Positions 18,368 through 27,743 are shown, numbered from the stretch's first letter. The stretch: 64,000 nt of DNA from Vibrio sp. SCSIO 43137 (GCF_028201475.1 NZ_CP116383.1:1922001-1986000), one strand, 5' to 3'. Numbers and translations are program-made. Notes: a model not told the origin generated them from the sequence alone.

Positions 18368-19306
18368 CTACTGCACCTTAAATACTAACGCTTTCAAACT
18401 GGAGTCATCATCGATATCCCTGAACTCAGGCGGGTTGTCCAGCCTCTGCTCAAAGCTGAGTTGCGGGGCTTCCTGCTTCATTGAGTCAATAAGAAAGTCC
18501 GCTGTCACTGAAGGTGAATTCACACAGGCCAGCACTTCGCCATCTGCCGTTAGCAGCTCAGGTAGCCTGCGCAGGATTTTTTTATAATCTTTAGTCAGGG
18601 CAAAACTACCTTTCTGAAACGAAGGAGGATCGATAACAATCAGGTCATAAGGGCCGCTTTTACGGATTTTTCCCCATGATTTAAAAATATCGTGAGCTAA
18701 AAATGAGACTTTTTCTAACGGATGGTCATTCAGTCGGTGGTTGTCTCTGCCTTTACTCAGGGAAGCTTTAGCCATGTCGACATTGACTACCTTTTCTGCC
18801 CCGCCTTTAATTGCAGCAAGGGAGAAGCCACAGGTGTAAGCAAACAGGTTAAGCACCTTTTTGCCAGCACTTCTCTGTTCCACCCACTGCCGGCCGAAAC
18901 GCATATCCAGAAACAAGCCGAAATTCTGATTGCGGCCTAAGTGCAATTGGTACTTGAGACCATTTTCCGCCACCTGAGGAGCGTTATCAGCTTCTCCCCA
19001 GATAATTTCCGTTGGCGCCCCTGCTTCGTATCTGTGTTGCAATAAGATTGTTTTGCCTGACTTCTCCTGCCAAATGCTGCTCTCAGTAAGGCTTAACAAG
19101 GATTGGCGCAGAGCCTGAAGGAAATCGTCTTCCTGCGGCTTAAATACCGCAACCACCAACTGCCCTTGCAGCCAGTCGCAGGTAAGCTGCTCAAGCCCTT
19201 CCCAGCAGCGTCCGCGGCCATGGAACAGACGGCGGATCTCATCCGGAGCGCTTTCAAGTTGTTGAATAAGATGTGAACGGAATGTCTCTAATTGGGATAA
19301 CTTCAT
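18368..19306 (-). CDS. Class I SAM-dependent methyltransferase, RlmI/RlmK-like
   Basis: A 312-residue protein whose C-terminal half is a Rossmann methyltransferase: motif I VLNLFAYTCGFSLAAIKGGA, motif II VVNVDMAKASL, and the catalytic DLIVIDPPSFQKGSF of the DPPF/DPPK type. This pattern is closest to the 23S rRNA cytosine-5/guanosine methyltransferases RlmI and RlmL/K. The PUA domain of RlmI is missing; the N-terminal ~120 residues are not recognised. An rRNA or tRNA substrate is likely but not shown. It follows a pseudouridine synthase gene by 4 bp, supporting an RNA-modification operon. Confidence 0.75.
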   Translation of the reverse strand: MKLSQLETFRSHLIQQLESAPDEIRRLFHGRGRCWEGLEQLTCDWLQGQLVVAVFKPQEDDFLQALRQSLLSLTESSIWQEKSGKTILLQHRYEAGAPTEIIWGEADNAPQVAENGLKYQLHLGRNQNFGLFLDMRFGRQWVEQRSAGKKVLNLFAYTCGFSLAAIKGGAEKVVNVDMAKASLSKGRDNHRLNDHPLEKVSFLAHDIFKSWGKIRKSGPYDLIVIDPPSFQKGSFALTKDYKKILRRLPELLTADGEVLACVNSPSVTADFLIDSMKQEAPQLSFEQRLDNPPEFRDIDDDSSLKALVFKVQ

Positions 19307-19310
19307 AATT

Positions 19311-19991
19311 CTATTTAATTTTCGGCCAGTTAAGTTGCCACGGTGATGACCACTGCTCTAATACTGAATCGGCAATATCTGACTGCCATAGCTGCCCTTG
19401 TTCAGGACGGCAAACGAAGCAGTAATCTATATCGTTTAGGGTAAATTTTAAGGCATAGGCATGGAGATAACCGCGGTCAGCAGCGGAAGCAGTATTGTAA
19501 ATCGGATCTCCGACTATTGCTGATCCCACGGACTTGAGGGCAACTCTGATTTGGTGTGTTTTACCACTGTATGGGCGGCAAAGGAAAAAGCGTTGGCCAG
19601 GACTTCCCGGTTTAGAAAAGAACTGAGTGACCGCCGGGTTCTGTCTGCTCTTCATTAGCTTCCATGATGAGCGGCGTGAGCGCTGCATATCACCTGAGAT
19701 CAGGCCCTGTTTCTTTTTCGGCTTGCCCTCTCCGATAGCCAGATAGTATTTCTCAATCTTTCTGTCAGCAAACAGCTTAGCCAGTTGACTGGCAGACTCT
19801 GAACTTTTTGCCAGCAGCAGCAGACCTGACGTCATTTTATCCAGCCGATGCACCAGATAGAGTTTCTCTACATCCAGCTTCTTCGCCACCTCATGCAACA
19901 ACATAGTCTCGCCGTCGTCTTTGTGAACGCTAACATTGGCATGCTTATCTATAACGACAAAATCATCACACTGGTGGTGTATATCAAACAT
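19311..19991 (-). CDS. RluA-type RNA pseudouridine synthase
   Basis: A 226-residue stand-alone RluA-family synthase. The catalytic Asp is in LYLVHRLDKMTSGLLLLAKS (about residues 43-62); KYYLAIGEGKPKKKQG and PYSGKTHQIRVALKS follow. There is no S4 domain, as in RluA, RluC-like small members and the TIGR01621 group, to which it seems closest. Target RNA unknown. It starts with ATG at 19991 and is cotranscribed with the downstream methyltransferase gene. Confidence 0.85.
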   Translation of the reverse strand: MFDIHHQCDDFVVIDKHANVSVHKDDGETMLLHEVAKKLDVEKLYLVHRLDKMTSGLLLLAKSSESASQLAKLFADRKIEKYYLAIGEGKPKKKQGLISGDMQRSRRSSWKLMKSRQNPAVTQFFSKPGSPGQRFFLCRPYSGKTHQIRVALKSVGSAIVGDPIYNTASAADRGYLHAYALKFTLNDIDYCFVCRPEQGQLWQSDIADSVLEQWSSPWQLNWPKIK

Positions 19992-20083
19992 ATCTTCAGC
20001 TCCTTAACAGCAGCAGAGTATACGCTTTTATAATTCAGATGCGACATTTTATTCTTGTAACCCAGATGCCGTTTTAGCAGACA

Positions 20084-20117
20084 AAAAAAGGAGCTCCCGT
20101 AGGAACTCCCTTTTCAA
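20084..20117 (-). terminator. Terminator after the sodium symporter gene
   Basis: On the minus strand GGAGTTCC, a TACG loop and GGAGCTCC form an 8-bp stem with one G-T pair, followed by seven T residues. It lies about 35 bases after the transporter stop. Confidence 0.85.
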
Positions 20118-20149
20118 TCCCGTTGACCACGAGTGTGGTCACACAGATT

Positions 20150-21604
20150 TTATAGTTTCTTCGAGAAGATCCCCGCCAGCGCAATGATACCTATACCCAG
20201 TAGCATAATTTCACCTTTGCCACTGTCGAAGCCGCCTTTAATACCTGAGAATGCTACGATAGCAACCGCTACAGGGATAACGAACTTAACAAGGTTGTAC
20301 CACAAGCCAAACAGAGGGAATGACACTTTACCGTCGTTAGTGATCTCTTTCTGCAGATCTTCACGGCTCATACGCCAGCCGGCAAAGATACATACCAACA
20401 TACCGCCTACCGCAAGGAAGATCTTATCTGTCAGCAGATCAAAGATATCAAATACACCGGTTTCAAACAGTTGCGGACCAACACCACCCAGAGACAGGGA
20501 AGCAAAGACACACATAATTGCCATCACAGCACTCGCCAGCAATACTGCCGAAGGACGTTTCATACCCTTCTCATCGATAAGGTAAGATACAACCACTTCA
20601 AGCAGAGATACTGATGAAGTCAGTGCTGCAACACTCAGGGCAACAAAGAACAACAGAGCCAGAAGCACACCGATAATGCCGCCCATTTCAGCAAATAGCT
20701 GAGGAACAACCACAAATACCAGACCCGGACCTGCAGACGGTTCCATGCTGAAAGCAAACATAGCAGGGAACATTGCCAGACCAGCCAGTAGTGCAACACC
20801 AGTATCCATTGCTGTTACCATAGCAGTAGTCTGAACCAGGTTCTCTTTCTTCTTCAGGTAGCTACCATAAGTCAGCATACAGCCCATACCCAGACTTAGT
20901 GAGAAGAACGCCTGACCAAGAGCAGCCAGTACAACACTACTGTCAACTTTGGAGAAGTCAGGGCTGAACAGGAACTCAACACCTGCATAAGCGCCCGGAA
21001 GAGTAAGACCTTTCACAGCAACCAGAATCAGGATCAGGAACAGCAGCGGCATCAGGATCTTACCGGCTTTCTCAATACCGCCGGAAATACCTTTAACAAC
21101 CACCACTACGTTTAGCAGCAGGTAAATACCCATCCAGATCAGAGGCTGAACCGGATCAGAGATAAAGCCGCCAAAACTGTCGCCGATGGCTTCAGGCGTG
21201 CTTAACAGACCTGTTGCTACTTTCTGAACATAGGCAAGAGCCCAGCCACCAACAACCGGATAGAAGCCCATAATAAGCAGGCCACTCACTACACCGATTA
21301 CGCCGACAAACGTCCAGCGGCGATCCGTTGATTTAAAAGCACCAACAGCAGAAAGACCGGTCTTACGACCAATAGCAAACTCTGTCAGCATTACGCTGAA
21401 ACCGATAAAGATTACGAAAAGAAGGTAGATAGCTACGAAAGCACCACCACCGCTCTCACCAGCGGTATATGGGAACTTCCAGATATTACCAAGACCAACA
21501 GCAGAACCCGCTGCTGCCATAACAAAGCCAAGCTTTGATCCCCAGGTATCACGAGTCTTGCCGTTCGAGTCCTGAGCGGGTGTGGATGAATTACTTAGTG
21601 CCAC
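20150..21604 (-). CDS. Neurotransmitter:sodium symporter-family amino acid transporter
   Basis: An inner-membrane LeuT-fold carrier of 484 residues with about eleven to twelve membrane segments. The first segment, GFVMAAAGSAVGLGNIWKFPY, holds the family substrate and Na+ site (GNIWKFPY); GESGGGAFVAIYLLF follows. Bacterial members import amino acids such as leucine, tyrosine or tryptophan with sodium. The start is GTG 21604 with GGAG upstream. A TyrR-like box lies 75-92 bp upstream, which hints at an aromatic amino acid, but the substrate is inferred only. Confidence 0.88.
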   Translation of the reverse strand: MALSNSSTPAQDSNGKTRDTWGSKLGFVMAAAGSAVGLGNIWKFPYTAGESGGGAFVAIYLLFVIFIGFSVMLTEFAIGRKTGLSAVGAFKSTDRRWTFVGVIGVVSGLLIMGFYPVVGGWALAYVQKVATGLLSTPEAIGDSFGGFISDPVQPLIWMGIYLLLNVVVVVKGISGGIEKAGKILMPLLFLILILVAVKGLTLPGAYAGVEFLFSPDFSKVDSSVVLAALGQAFFSLSLGMGCMLTYGSYLKKKENLVQTTAMVTAMDTGVALLAGLAMFPAMFAFSMEPSAGPGLVFVVVPQLFAEMGGIIGVLLALLFFVALSVAALTSSVSLLEVVVSYLIDEKGMKRPSAVLLASAVMAIMCVFASLSLGGVGPQLFETGVFDIFDLLTDKIFLAVGGMLVCIFAGWRMSREDLQKEITNDGKVSFPLFGLWYNLVKFVIPVAVAIVAFSGIKGGFDSGKGEIMLLGIGIIALAGIFSKKL

Positions 21605-22127
21605 GGTTACTCCAAAATTTGATGTTTTAATGTTGTGTTTGCATCAGGGCGTCTTAGAGTGATGAGTGTAAACATAATTGTAAAAATTATTGTACATTCT
21701 TAAAGGTTATTAGTGACGCTCCTTGTATAGCAAGTAAAACAGTTTGCGATTAGAATTGGAACCCCAATGAGTATATTTTTCGTTAATTATGTTAATTATT
21801 AACTTTAAATGCTCTAAATTTGAACAATGTCATCTTTCTTGCCTGAAAAATCGTCAATTACAGTGATGTTTAACTGTTTGCCTATCCAACTGCTTTCAAT
21901 GCGTCACTAATCGCATATCTAAGTCTTGTATAACTTTGCTTAAAAACAAGCCTTTTTGTTAACAAAAATAAGCCCTTGCGCACAATATTTCGCCTACCCG
22001 CTATAAAATGACTCTATTAACAATTTTTATTAGTAAATTGTTGCTTTTGTTAAACATACACAGATTAAAATCGTATACTGATAAATTGGTCTAAGTAGTT
22101 ACTTATACGGAAAAATTCAGAAAACAG
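21605..22127. other. 523-bp divergent intergenic region
   Basis: This AT-rich stretch separates the sodium symporter (minus) from cardiolipin synthase (plus) and must hold both promoters. Apart from the TyrR-like box at 21679-21696 no gene, hairpin or repeat was recognised. Confidence 0.6.
21679..21696 (-). promoter_or_regulatory. TyrR-box-like site before the sodium symporter
   Basis: TGTAAA, six bases and TGTACA match the TyrR consensus TGTAAA-N6-TTTACA at 11 of 12 positions, and the essential G and C, 14 bases apart, are both present. It lies 75-92 bp upstream of the transporter start. No test of occupancy is possible here. Confidence 0.5.
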
Positions 22128-23582
22128 ATGGAACAGATTTATCAATTAATCACGCTTATCAGTGTTGCCCTTTACTGGGTGTTGGTTGCCGGTGTAACTA
22201 TCCGAGTTGTGCTGCGTCGCCGGGCTGTAAGTGTATCTCTCGCCTGGTTGATGATTATCTATATTGTTCCGGTGTTCGGCGTATTCTGCTACTTCCTGTT
22301 TGGTGAGCTAAATCTGGGAAGAAAAAGAGCGGAGCGAGCCAAACAGATGTTTTCTCCCTTTGGCGACTGGTTTAATCAACTTCACGACTGCCAGGCTCAT
22401 CTGCCTGACCTGATGAGCCCTCAAATTAGCAAGATTGATCAACTCTGCACCAACCGAATGAGCATTCCTGCTTTATGCGGAAACGATCTGTCACTTAAAT
22501 CTTCTCCCGATGACATTCTGCTCTCCATTATTAAAGATATTGAATCTGCCCGGCGCCAGATAAGAATGGTGTTCTATATCTGGCATCCGGGCGGGCTGGC
22601 GGACTCCGTCGGATCGGCACTGATAAAAGCAGCTAAAAGAGGCGTTGAAGTTAACCTTCTGCTCGATTCTGCTGGTAGCCACCGCTTCTTTAAAAGCCAT
22701 TGGCCGGCCATGATGCAGCAAGCCGGGATAAGGGTAGAACAAGCTCTGGCGGTAAGCCCGTGGCGTGTATTTCTACGCCGGCTGGATCTCAGACAACACA
22801 GAAAAATCGTGGTTATTGATGATGAGATAGCCTATACGGGCTCAATGAATATGGTTGACCCCGCTTTCTTTAAACAGAATGCCGGTGTTGGCAAATGGAT
22901 CGATGTTATGCTCCGCGTCACCGGCCCTACGGTGAACGTATTATCGGCGATACATTCATGGGACTGGGAAGTTGAAACGGGTAAAAGAGAGTTCCCTGTA
23001 CTGCCGGAGTGCCTGTTAGACAATAGCTCAGCGGCAATGCCTATTCAGGTTGTACCTTCAGGCCCCGGCATGCCGGACAATCTTATTCAACAGGTTCTGA
23101 CCCTAACCATTAATCAGGCTCAGAAAAATGTAAGAATAACTACTCCTTACTTTGTTCCCAGTGAGGAGCTGCTGGAAGAGCTGAAGATGACGGCGCAGCG
23201 AGGAGTCTGCGTTGAGGTGATTATACCAAAACACAACGACTCCCTTATGGTTCAGTGGGCGTCAAGGGCTTTCTATCAGGAGCTGCTGGAAGCGGGTGTC
23301 AGAATATACGAATTTGAAGGCGGATTACTGCATACCAAATCGGTTGTGGTTGATGAGATGTACTGCCTTGCCGGAACAGTAAACCTGGATATGAGAAGTT
23401 TGTGGCTTAACTTCGAACTTACTCTGGCTATCGATAGTGTCGCCTTTACCAAGCAGATGCACGCCCTTCAACAGGAGTATATTGAATCATCTGATGCAGT
23501 CAGTCTGGAGCAATGGTCAAAACGTAAAGTTCACTACCGCTTCTTTGAGCGTATTTTCTTCCTGTTTAGTCCGCTGTTGTAA
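22128..23582 (+). CDS. clsA: Cardiolipin synthase A
   Basis: A membrane phospholipase D-family enzyme of 484 residues that condenses two phosphatidylglycerols to cardiolipin. Two N-terminal membrane helices are visible (residues about 8-28 and 36-58, YWVLVAGVTIRVVLRRR and YIVPVFGVFCYFLFGELNLG). Both HKD motifs are intact: QHRKIVVIDDEIAYTGSMN near 223 and LLHTKSVVVDEMYCLAGTVN near 400. Length and the N-terminal helices favour ClsA over ClsB or ClsC. The ribosome site is weak. Confidence 0.93.
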   Translation: MEQIYQLITLISVALYWVLVAGVTIRVVLRRRAVSVSLAWLMIIYIVPVFGVFCYFLFGELNLGRKRAERAKQMFSPFGDWFNQLHDCQAHLPDLMSPQISKIDQLCTNRMSIPALCGNDLSLKSSPDDILLSIIKDIESARRQIRMVFYIWHPGGLADSVGSALIKAAKRGVEVNLLLDSAGSHRFFKSHWPAMMQQAGIRVEQALAVSPWRVFLRRLDLRQHRKIVVIDDEIAYTGSMNMVDPAFFKQNAGVGKWIDVMLRVTGPTVNVLSAIHSWDWEVETGKREFPVLPECLLDNSSAAMPIQVVPSGPGMPDNLIQQVLTLTINQAQKNVRITTPYFVPSEELLEELKMTAQRGVCVEVIIPKHNDSLMVQWASRAFYQELLEAGVRIYEFEGGLLHTKSVVVDEMYCLAGTVNLDMRSLWLNFELTLAIDSVAFTKQMHALQQEYIESSDAVSLEQWSKRKVHYRFFERIFFLFSPLL

Positions 23583-23611
23583 CATCCCCAATTTACCTTC
23601 TATCCATGTCA

Positions 23612-23645
23612 CAAGGCTGCAGTTATACCCGCAGCCTTTGTTTTA
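23612..23645 (+). terminator. Terminator after clsA
   Basis: AAGGCTGC (23613-23620) and GCAGCCTT (23631-23638) form an 8-bp stem with a 10-base loop, followed by TGTTTT. Confidence 0.75.
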
Positions 23646-23740
23646 TAGCCATAAGAGCTAACAGAAATCTTGCCTTACGCCTTTCAACATGGTTTAAATA
23701 AAACAACAAATCAGACCAACAAAAGCATAAAGGAAGTTAA

Positions 23741-24925
23741 ATGTCCGGACATAAACAGACCAAGCTGGTTAACGCAGGGCGCAGTAAAAAATGGACCAAT
23801 GGTGTGGTTAACCCTCCCGTTCAGCGGGCCTCTACTGTGGTTTTTGACAGCGTAGAAGAAAAACGCAAAGCCACCATCAACAGAGCAAATAAAACTCTGT
23901 TTTACGGACGCAGGGGCACCAATACCCATTTTGCTTTCCAGGAAGCGATGACAGAAATAGAAGGTGGCGCAGGTTGTGCTCTATACCCTTGCGGAACGGC
24001 GGCCATTTCTAACGCAATCCTCTCTTTTGTTGAAACCGGTGATCATATTCTGATGGTTGACACCTGTTATGAACCGACCCGGGATTTCTGCGATAAAATT
24101 ATGAAGAAAATGGGGGTTGAAACCAGCTACTACCCTCCACTTATAGGGGAAGGAATACGAGAGCTCATTCAGCCCAATACCCGTATACTGTTTCTTGAAT
24201 CTCCCGGCTCCATCACAATGGAAGTTCAGGATGTGGCAACCTTAGCCCGTATCGCTCATGAGCAGGATATCATTGTTATTCTGGACAACACTTGGGCTGC
24301 CGGGGTTAACTTCTCTCCTTTCGATTTTGGTGTTGACATCTCTGTTCAGGCAGCCACCAAATATATCGTTGGTCACTCAGATGTTATGTTAGGTACAGCG
24401 GTAGCCAATGAGAAATGCTGGGATCAGTTGCGTGAGCAGAGTTACCTGATGGGGCAATGTGTCTCTCCGGACGACGCTTATCTTGGCTTAAGAGGGTTAA
24501 GAACGCTGGATAGCCGTCTGCGTCAGCATCAGGAATCCAGTATTAAAGTCGCTCAGTGGCTGGCGCAAAGGCCGGAAGTTGACCATGTACGCCACCCTGC
24601 CCTTGAAAGCTGTCCCGGCCATGAGTTTTACCAACGTGACTTCAGCGGTTGTAACGGCCTGTTTTCCTTTGTACTGAAAACCAGTAACAGTAAAGCCACC
24701 ACCGCATTGCTTGACGGAATGGAGCATTTCAGTATGGGCTACTCCTGGGGTGGATTTGAGAGTTTGATTCTCGCTAACGAGCCAGCTTCTTTTAATGCTC
24801 TCAGAACCGTAGCTCATCCAAATTTCGATGGCACACTCGTTCGCCTGCATATCGGTCTGGAGAATGTTGACGACCTTATCGCCGATCTGGAAAAAGGATT
24901 AGAACGCTATAATAACCTGCCGTAA
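23741..24925 (+). CDS. metC: Cystathionine beta-lyase
   Basis: A PLP enzyme of 394 residues that splits cystathionine to homocysteine, pyruvate and ammonia in methionine synthesis. The cofactor lysine is in [18 protein letters not shown] (about residue 210), and [16 protein letters not shown] and [10 protein letters not shown] are family segments. The YGRRGT form, with QAATKY, is typical of MetC rather than MetB. Start ATG follows AAGGAAG. No methionine-regulator box was recognised upstream. Confidence 0.93.
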   Translation: MSGHKQTKLVNAGRSKKWTNGVVNPPVQRASTVVFDSVEEKRKATINRANKTLFYGRRGTNTHFAFQEAMTEIEGGAGCALYPCGTAAISNAILSFVETGDHILMVDTCYEPTRDFCDKIMKKMGVETSYYPPLIGEGIRELIQPNTRILFLESPGSITMEVQDVATLARIAHEQDIIVILDNTWAAGVNFSPFDFGVDISVQAATKYIVGHSDVMLGTAVANEKCWDQLREQSYLMGQCVSPDDAYLGLRGLRTLDSRLRQHQESSIKVAQWLAQRPEVDHVRHPALESCPGHEFYQRDFSGCNGLFSFVLKTSNSKATTALLDGMEHFSMGYSWGGFESLILANEPASFNALRTVAHPNFDGTLVRLHIGLENVDDLIADLEKGLERYNNLP

Positions 24926-24940
24926 AAAGAGTATGTAAAC

Positions 24941-24973
24941 AAGGCTATGTTGTTAACAGACATAGCCTTTATA
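24941..24973. terminator. Bidirectional hairpin between metC and the PilZ gene
   Basis: AAGGCTATG (24941-24949) and CATAGCCTT (24961-24969) form a 9-bp stem. It is between convergent genes and reaches the last base of the PilZ gene. The T run is short, so efficiency is uncertain. Confidence 0.65.
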
Positions 24974-25631
24974 AATTATCCAGCACTACGTGCTCCAGAA
25001 CTTCAAGCCGGAGTTCATCAGAAACATCCAGACACTGATCGAACTCAATGCCCAGCACAATGCCATCTAACTGTTTGCGGAAGTTCACAACCCGGCATTT
25101 AGGATGAACCGTGGGAATATTCTCTATTTCAGGGTTTATTTCAACCTCTGTCCCAATCCCGACAGCAAGGTCATCGGTGATATAAATGGCACATCCGGAA
25201 ATAGATATATCCAGCAACTCAGCCTGATATTTTCGTCTGCCGATTTTTACTTCGGCTCCGATATGAACTTTATAACGACGGTTCTGGCGTATCGGTTTAC
25301 TTTCGATTTGTAGCGGATAACTGACAAACATCAGCCAGGTACCAAACATCTTTATTCCGGCAATTTTACTTTTAAAAGCAATAATATGCCCTTCAACCGT
25401 GTCGGATACTCCGCGGATAACGACAGCAACATTGTTGACCTTACGCACCACCAGCTCCTCCATGGAGCGGTTACTAAGTTCAAATATAAGAAAGCTGTTT
25501 TCTTTCAAGCCGACAAACTGACAACTAATGGTGTACTGATCTTTAGGGCCAAAATGAATAACAGCAGAAAGCCGCATACCGAACTGGAGGTACTTTTTTA
25601 AATCTGTTGAAACACTTCGCTCTAAACTCAT
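24969..25631 (-). CDS. PilZ-domain c-di-GMP receptor with YcgR-like N-terminal domain
   Basis: A 220-residue cytoplasmic protein. Residues about 5-108 look like the YcgR-N beta barrel, and residues about 113-215 are a PilZ domain. The two c-di-GMP motifs are intact: RQNRR (RxxxR, residues 115-119) and DISISG (DxSxxG, 141-146). Proteins of this build couple c-di-GMP level to motility or surface functions; the output partner is unknown here. No flagellar or pilus gene is nearby. Monocistronic. Confidence 0.85.
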   Translation of the reverse strand: MSLERSVSTDLKKYLQFGMRLSAVIHFGPKDQYTISCQFVGLKENSFLIFELSNRSMEELVVRKVNNVAVVIRGVSDTVEGHIIAFKSKIAGIKMFGTWLMFVSYPLQIESKPIRQNRRYKVHIGAEVKIGRRKYQAELLDISISGCAIYITDDLAVGIGTEVEINPEIENIPTVHPKCRVVNFRKQLDGIVLGIEFDQCLDVSDELRLEVLEHVVLDNL

Positions 25632-25733
25632 CGGCTACGCCTAAACTACAGGGTGACTGCGGACTATTACTATTTATATTAGGTAGCTTTTATATAAGCA
25701 AGACGTATAAATCCTATATAAATTATAAATCAG

Positions 25734-26300
25734 CTAGTTTTTCTCCGCTTTTTTGGGGCAGCTCACAAGATGGTCATCCACCATACCCACTGCCTGCATA
25801 AAGGCGTAGCAAATTGTCTCGCCGACAAACTTAAAACCATTCTTTTTCAAAAACTTGCTCATTAGTTTAGACTGCTCAGTGGAAACCGGAACCTGCTCCA
25901 TAGTCTGCCAGTGATTGATAATGGGTTGGTGGTCAACAAATTGCCAAAGAGCTTTTGATAGGGAGCCGTACTCTTGCTGTAGTTTTTGTGCTGCCCTTGC
26001 ATTGGAAAATACCGATGCGATTTTGCCCCTGTGCTTTACCACATCAAAGTTCTGAATAATCGCTTCAACATGCTCTTCTCCTTTAGCGGACAAGAGCTCG
26101 ATATCAAAGTTGTTAAATGCTGCCCTGTAACCTTGCCGTTTTTTTAAAATGGTTATCCAGCTTAGCCCGGCCTGTGCACCTTCCAGCGTAATAAATTCAA
26201 ACAGGCGCTGATCATCATAAACAGGTACGCCCCACTCCTTATCGTGGTACTCTTTTTCCAGTTCATGTTTAAGTGCCCATGCGCAGCTTTTGTCCTGCAT
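25734..26300 (-). CDS. tag: DNA-3-methyladenine glycosylase I
   Basis: A 188-residue base-excision repair enzyme removing 3-methyladenine from DNA. Zinc ligands of the Tag family are visible: Cys near the N-terminus (CAW), His in EYHDKEWG, and His and Cys in VDDHLVSC at the C-terminus. LEGAQAGLSWITILKKR holds the conserved helix-hairpin-helix and catalytic Glu region. GGAGG lies just before the ATG. It is separated from the upstream psp operon by a strong terminator. Confidence 0.95.
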   Translation of the reverse strand: MQDKSCAWALKHELEKEYHDKEWGVPVYDDQRLFEFITLEGAQAGLSWITILKKRQGYRAAFNNFDIELLSAKGEEHVEAIIQNFDVVKHRGKIASVFSNARAAQKLQQEYGSLSKALWQFVDHQPIINHWQTMEQVPVSTEQSKLMSKFLKKNGFKFVGETICYAFMQAVGMVDDHLVSCPKKAEKN

Positions 26301-26311
26301 ATATCCTCCAA

Positions 26312-26345
26312 AAAATAACGGCCTGTAACGGCCGTTATTTTATTT
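26312..26345 (-). terminator. Terminator after pspC
   Basis: A 12-bp perfect stem (26312-26323 with 26330-26341), with A and T runs at the two ends, lies between the pspC stop and the tag start. Confidence 0.9.
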
Positions 26346-26368
26346 ATTTTAACCCTGTTAATCAGACT

Positions 26369-26758
26369 TTAGAGATCGTTAAATGCCCTATTTACCTTAA
26401 AGGTATCAGAAGTGACATAAGCTTCAACTCTTCTGACTTTAGCGTCTACGGAATCCAGATCCAGCTCTATATTGTCCAGCAGTGCCGCAGGTGTCTGCCC
26501 CGACTGCCAGGGTTTGCTTTTCAGCGTATGATCCTGCTGTGCCCTCACCGTCTGCTGATAATCCTGAGGCTGTTTTTCCAGCATCAGGGTAAAAGCGACA
26601 TAGGCAAGAATCACCAGAAAGCTTCCCCCCAGAAGTGCCGCAGAGACAACGAGTATTCTCACCAGCCAGATTTCAGCACCAAAGTAGTTGGCAATACCTG
26701 CACACACACCAGTGATTTTTCCGTTTACTGTATCGCGATACAGCTGCTTATTTGCCAT
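26369..26758 (-). CDS. pspC: Phage shock protein C
   Basis: A 129-residue membrane protein with a PspC domain: QLYRDTVNGKITGVCAGIANYFG at the start, then a hydrophobic helix (LVRILVVSAALLGGSFLVILAYVAF, residues about 32-56) and a charged C-terminal half. With PspB it senses secretin mislocalisation and membrane stress and frees PspF from PspA. The start at 26758 (MANKQLYRD) is chosen on homology; it overlaps pspB by 11 bp. A longer frame upstream has no family similarity. Confidence 0.92.
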   Translation of the reverse strand: MANKQLYRDTVNGKITGVCAGIANYFGAEIWLVRILVVSAALLGGSFLVILAYVAFTLMLEKQPQDYQQTVRAQQDHTLKSKPWQSGQTPAALLDNIELDLDSVDAKVRRVEAYVTSDTFKVNRAFNDL

Positions 26759-26984
26759 AGTCCCGCCTCCAGTTTGGCGACTCCGAGTCAAGAATTTTCT
26801 CCAGAGTCGTTATACGTTGCTGAAGTTGCTCAGCTTTAGCAGACAAGCTTTGTAATTTTTCGTAGTCTTCCGTTGAGAGGCCGTGCTCCGACTTTTTCTT
26901 GCTGCGATAATGGAGAAACAACCACAGCGGCGCAACGAAAATCAAAAATACAATGACTGGTCCCGTAATTAATGCTGCCGTCAT
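26748..26984 (-). CDS. pspB: Phage shock protein B
   Basis: A 78-residue protein with one N-terminal membrane helix (residues about 5-25) followed by a coiled-coil-like stretch EDYEKLQSLSAKAEQLQQRITTLEKIL and the family end NWRRDYG. It acts with PspC at the inner membrane to activate the phage-shock response. It is 11 bp after pspA. Confidence 0.94.
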   Translation of the reverse strand: MTAALITGPVIVFLIFVAPLWLFLHYRSKKKSEHGLSTEDYEKLQSLSAKAEQLQQRITTLEKILDSESPNWRRDYGK

Positions 26985-26995
26985 AGCGTCTCCTT

Positions 26996-27664
26996 TTACT
27001 TATCTTTATTCATCTGTTGTTTTAGTTTTTCCAGCTCTTTTTCAATCTCGTCTTGTGCCTGAAGGTCAGCAAACTCCTGATTCAGTGAGCGACCACGGCC
27101 GGACATTTCATAACTGTCGGCTTCTGCTTCCAGTTCATCAATCTTACGCTCATACTGCTCAAATTTTGAGAAAGCTTCTGCCGTTCTGCTGGTATGCAAG
27201 TGTTTTTGCACATCACGGCGGCTACCCGCTGTTTCGCGGCGAATGACAAGTGCCTGCTGTTTAGCTCTTGTTTCGTTGATCTTAGTTTCCAGCTTGCTGA
27301 TTTCACCAGTCAGTTTTTCGATAGTCTCTTCAACCAGTGTCTGTTCCGTATGCAGGCTCTTAATAATATCCTGCAATTTCTGCTTTTCAATCAGGGCGGC
27401 ACGCGCCAGATCTTCACGCTGCTTAATCAAGGCAAGTGATGCCTTCTGCTGCCAGTCATCAATCTGAGCTTCGATGCTCTCTACGCGACGGGCCAGCTCT
27501 TTTTTATCTGCAAGAGCTTTTGCAGAGTTTGTGCGCACTTCAACAAGCGTATCTTCCATCTCCTGCAGAATAAGGCGAATCATTTTTTCAGGATCTTCTG
27601 CTTTATCCAGTAAGGCACTGATGTTTGAATTTACGATGTCGGCGAAACGAGAAAAAATACCCAT
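26996..27664 (-). CDS. pspA: Phage shock protein A
   Basis: A 222-residue, almost wholly helical protein of the PspA/Vipp1/ESCRT-III family. MGIFSRFADIVNSNISALLDKAEDPEKMIRLI is the conserved amphipathic start. It both represses PspF and stabilises damaged inner membrane as oligomers. First gene of pspABC, with a sigma-54-like promoter about 64 bp upstream and divergent from pspF. Confidence 0.96.
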   Translation of the reverse strand: MGIFSRFADIVNSNISALLDKAEDPEKMIRLILQEMEDTLVEVRTNSAKALADKKELARRVESIEAQIDDWQQKASLALIKQREDLARAALIEKQKLQDIIKSLHTEQTLVEETIEKLTGEISKLETKINETRAKQQALVIRRETAGSRRDVQKHLHTSRTAEAFSKFEQYERKIDELEAEADSYEMSGRGRSLNQEFADLQAQDEIEKELEKLKQQMNKDK

Positions 27665-27727
27665 GATACAACTCCTCAGTTGTGTGCTATCAAATTACAA
27701 CTCTAAACGAATTCATACCTGTCTATA

Positions 27728-27743
27728 ATCAAATAGCGTGCCT
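27728..27743 (-). promoter_or_regulatory. Probable sigma-54 promoter of pspABC
   Basis: On the minus strand AGGCACG, four bases, then TTGAT matches the -24/-12 pattern TGGCACG-N4-TTGCW: the -24 GG is intact and the -12 has GA for GC. The -24 element has six of seven consensus bases and is close to the E. coli pspA promoter. It is correctly oriented, 64 bp before pspA, with PspF encoded divergently. Confidence 0.65.
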
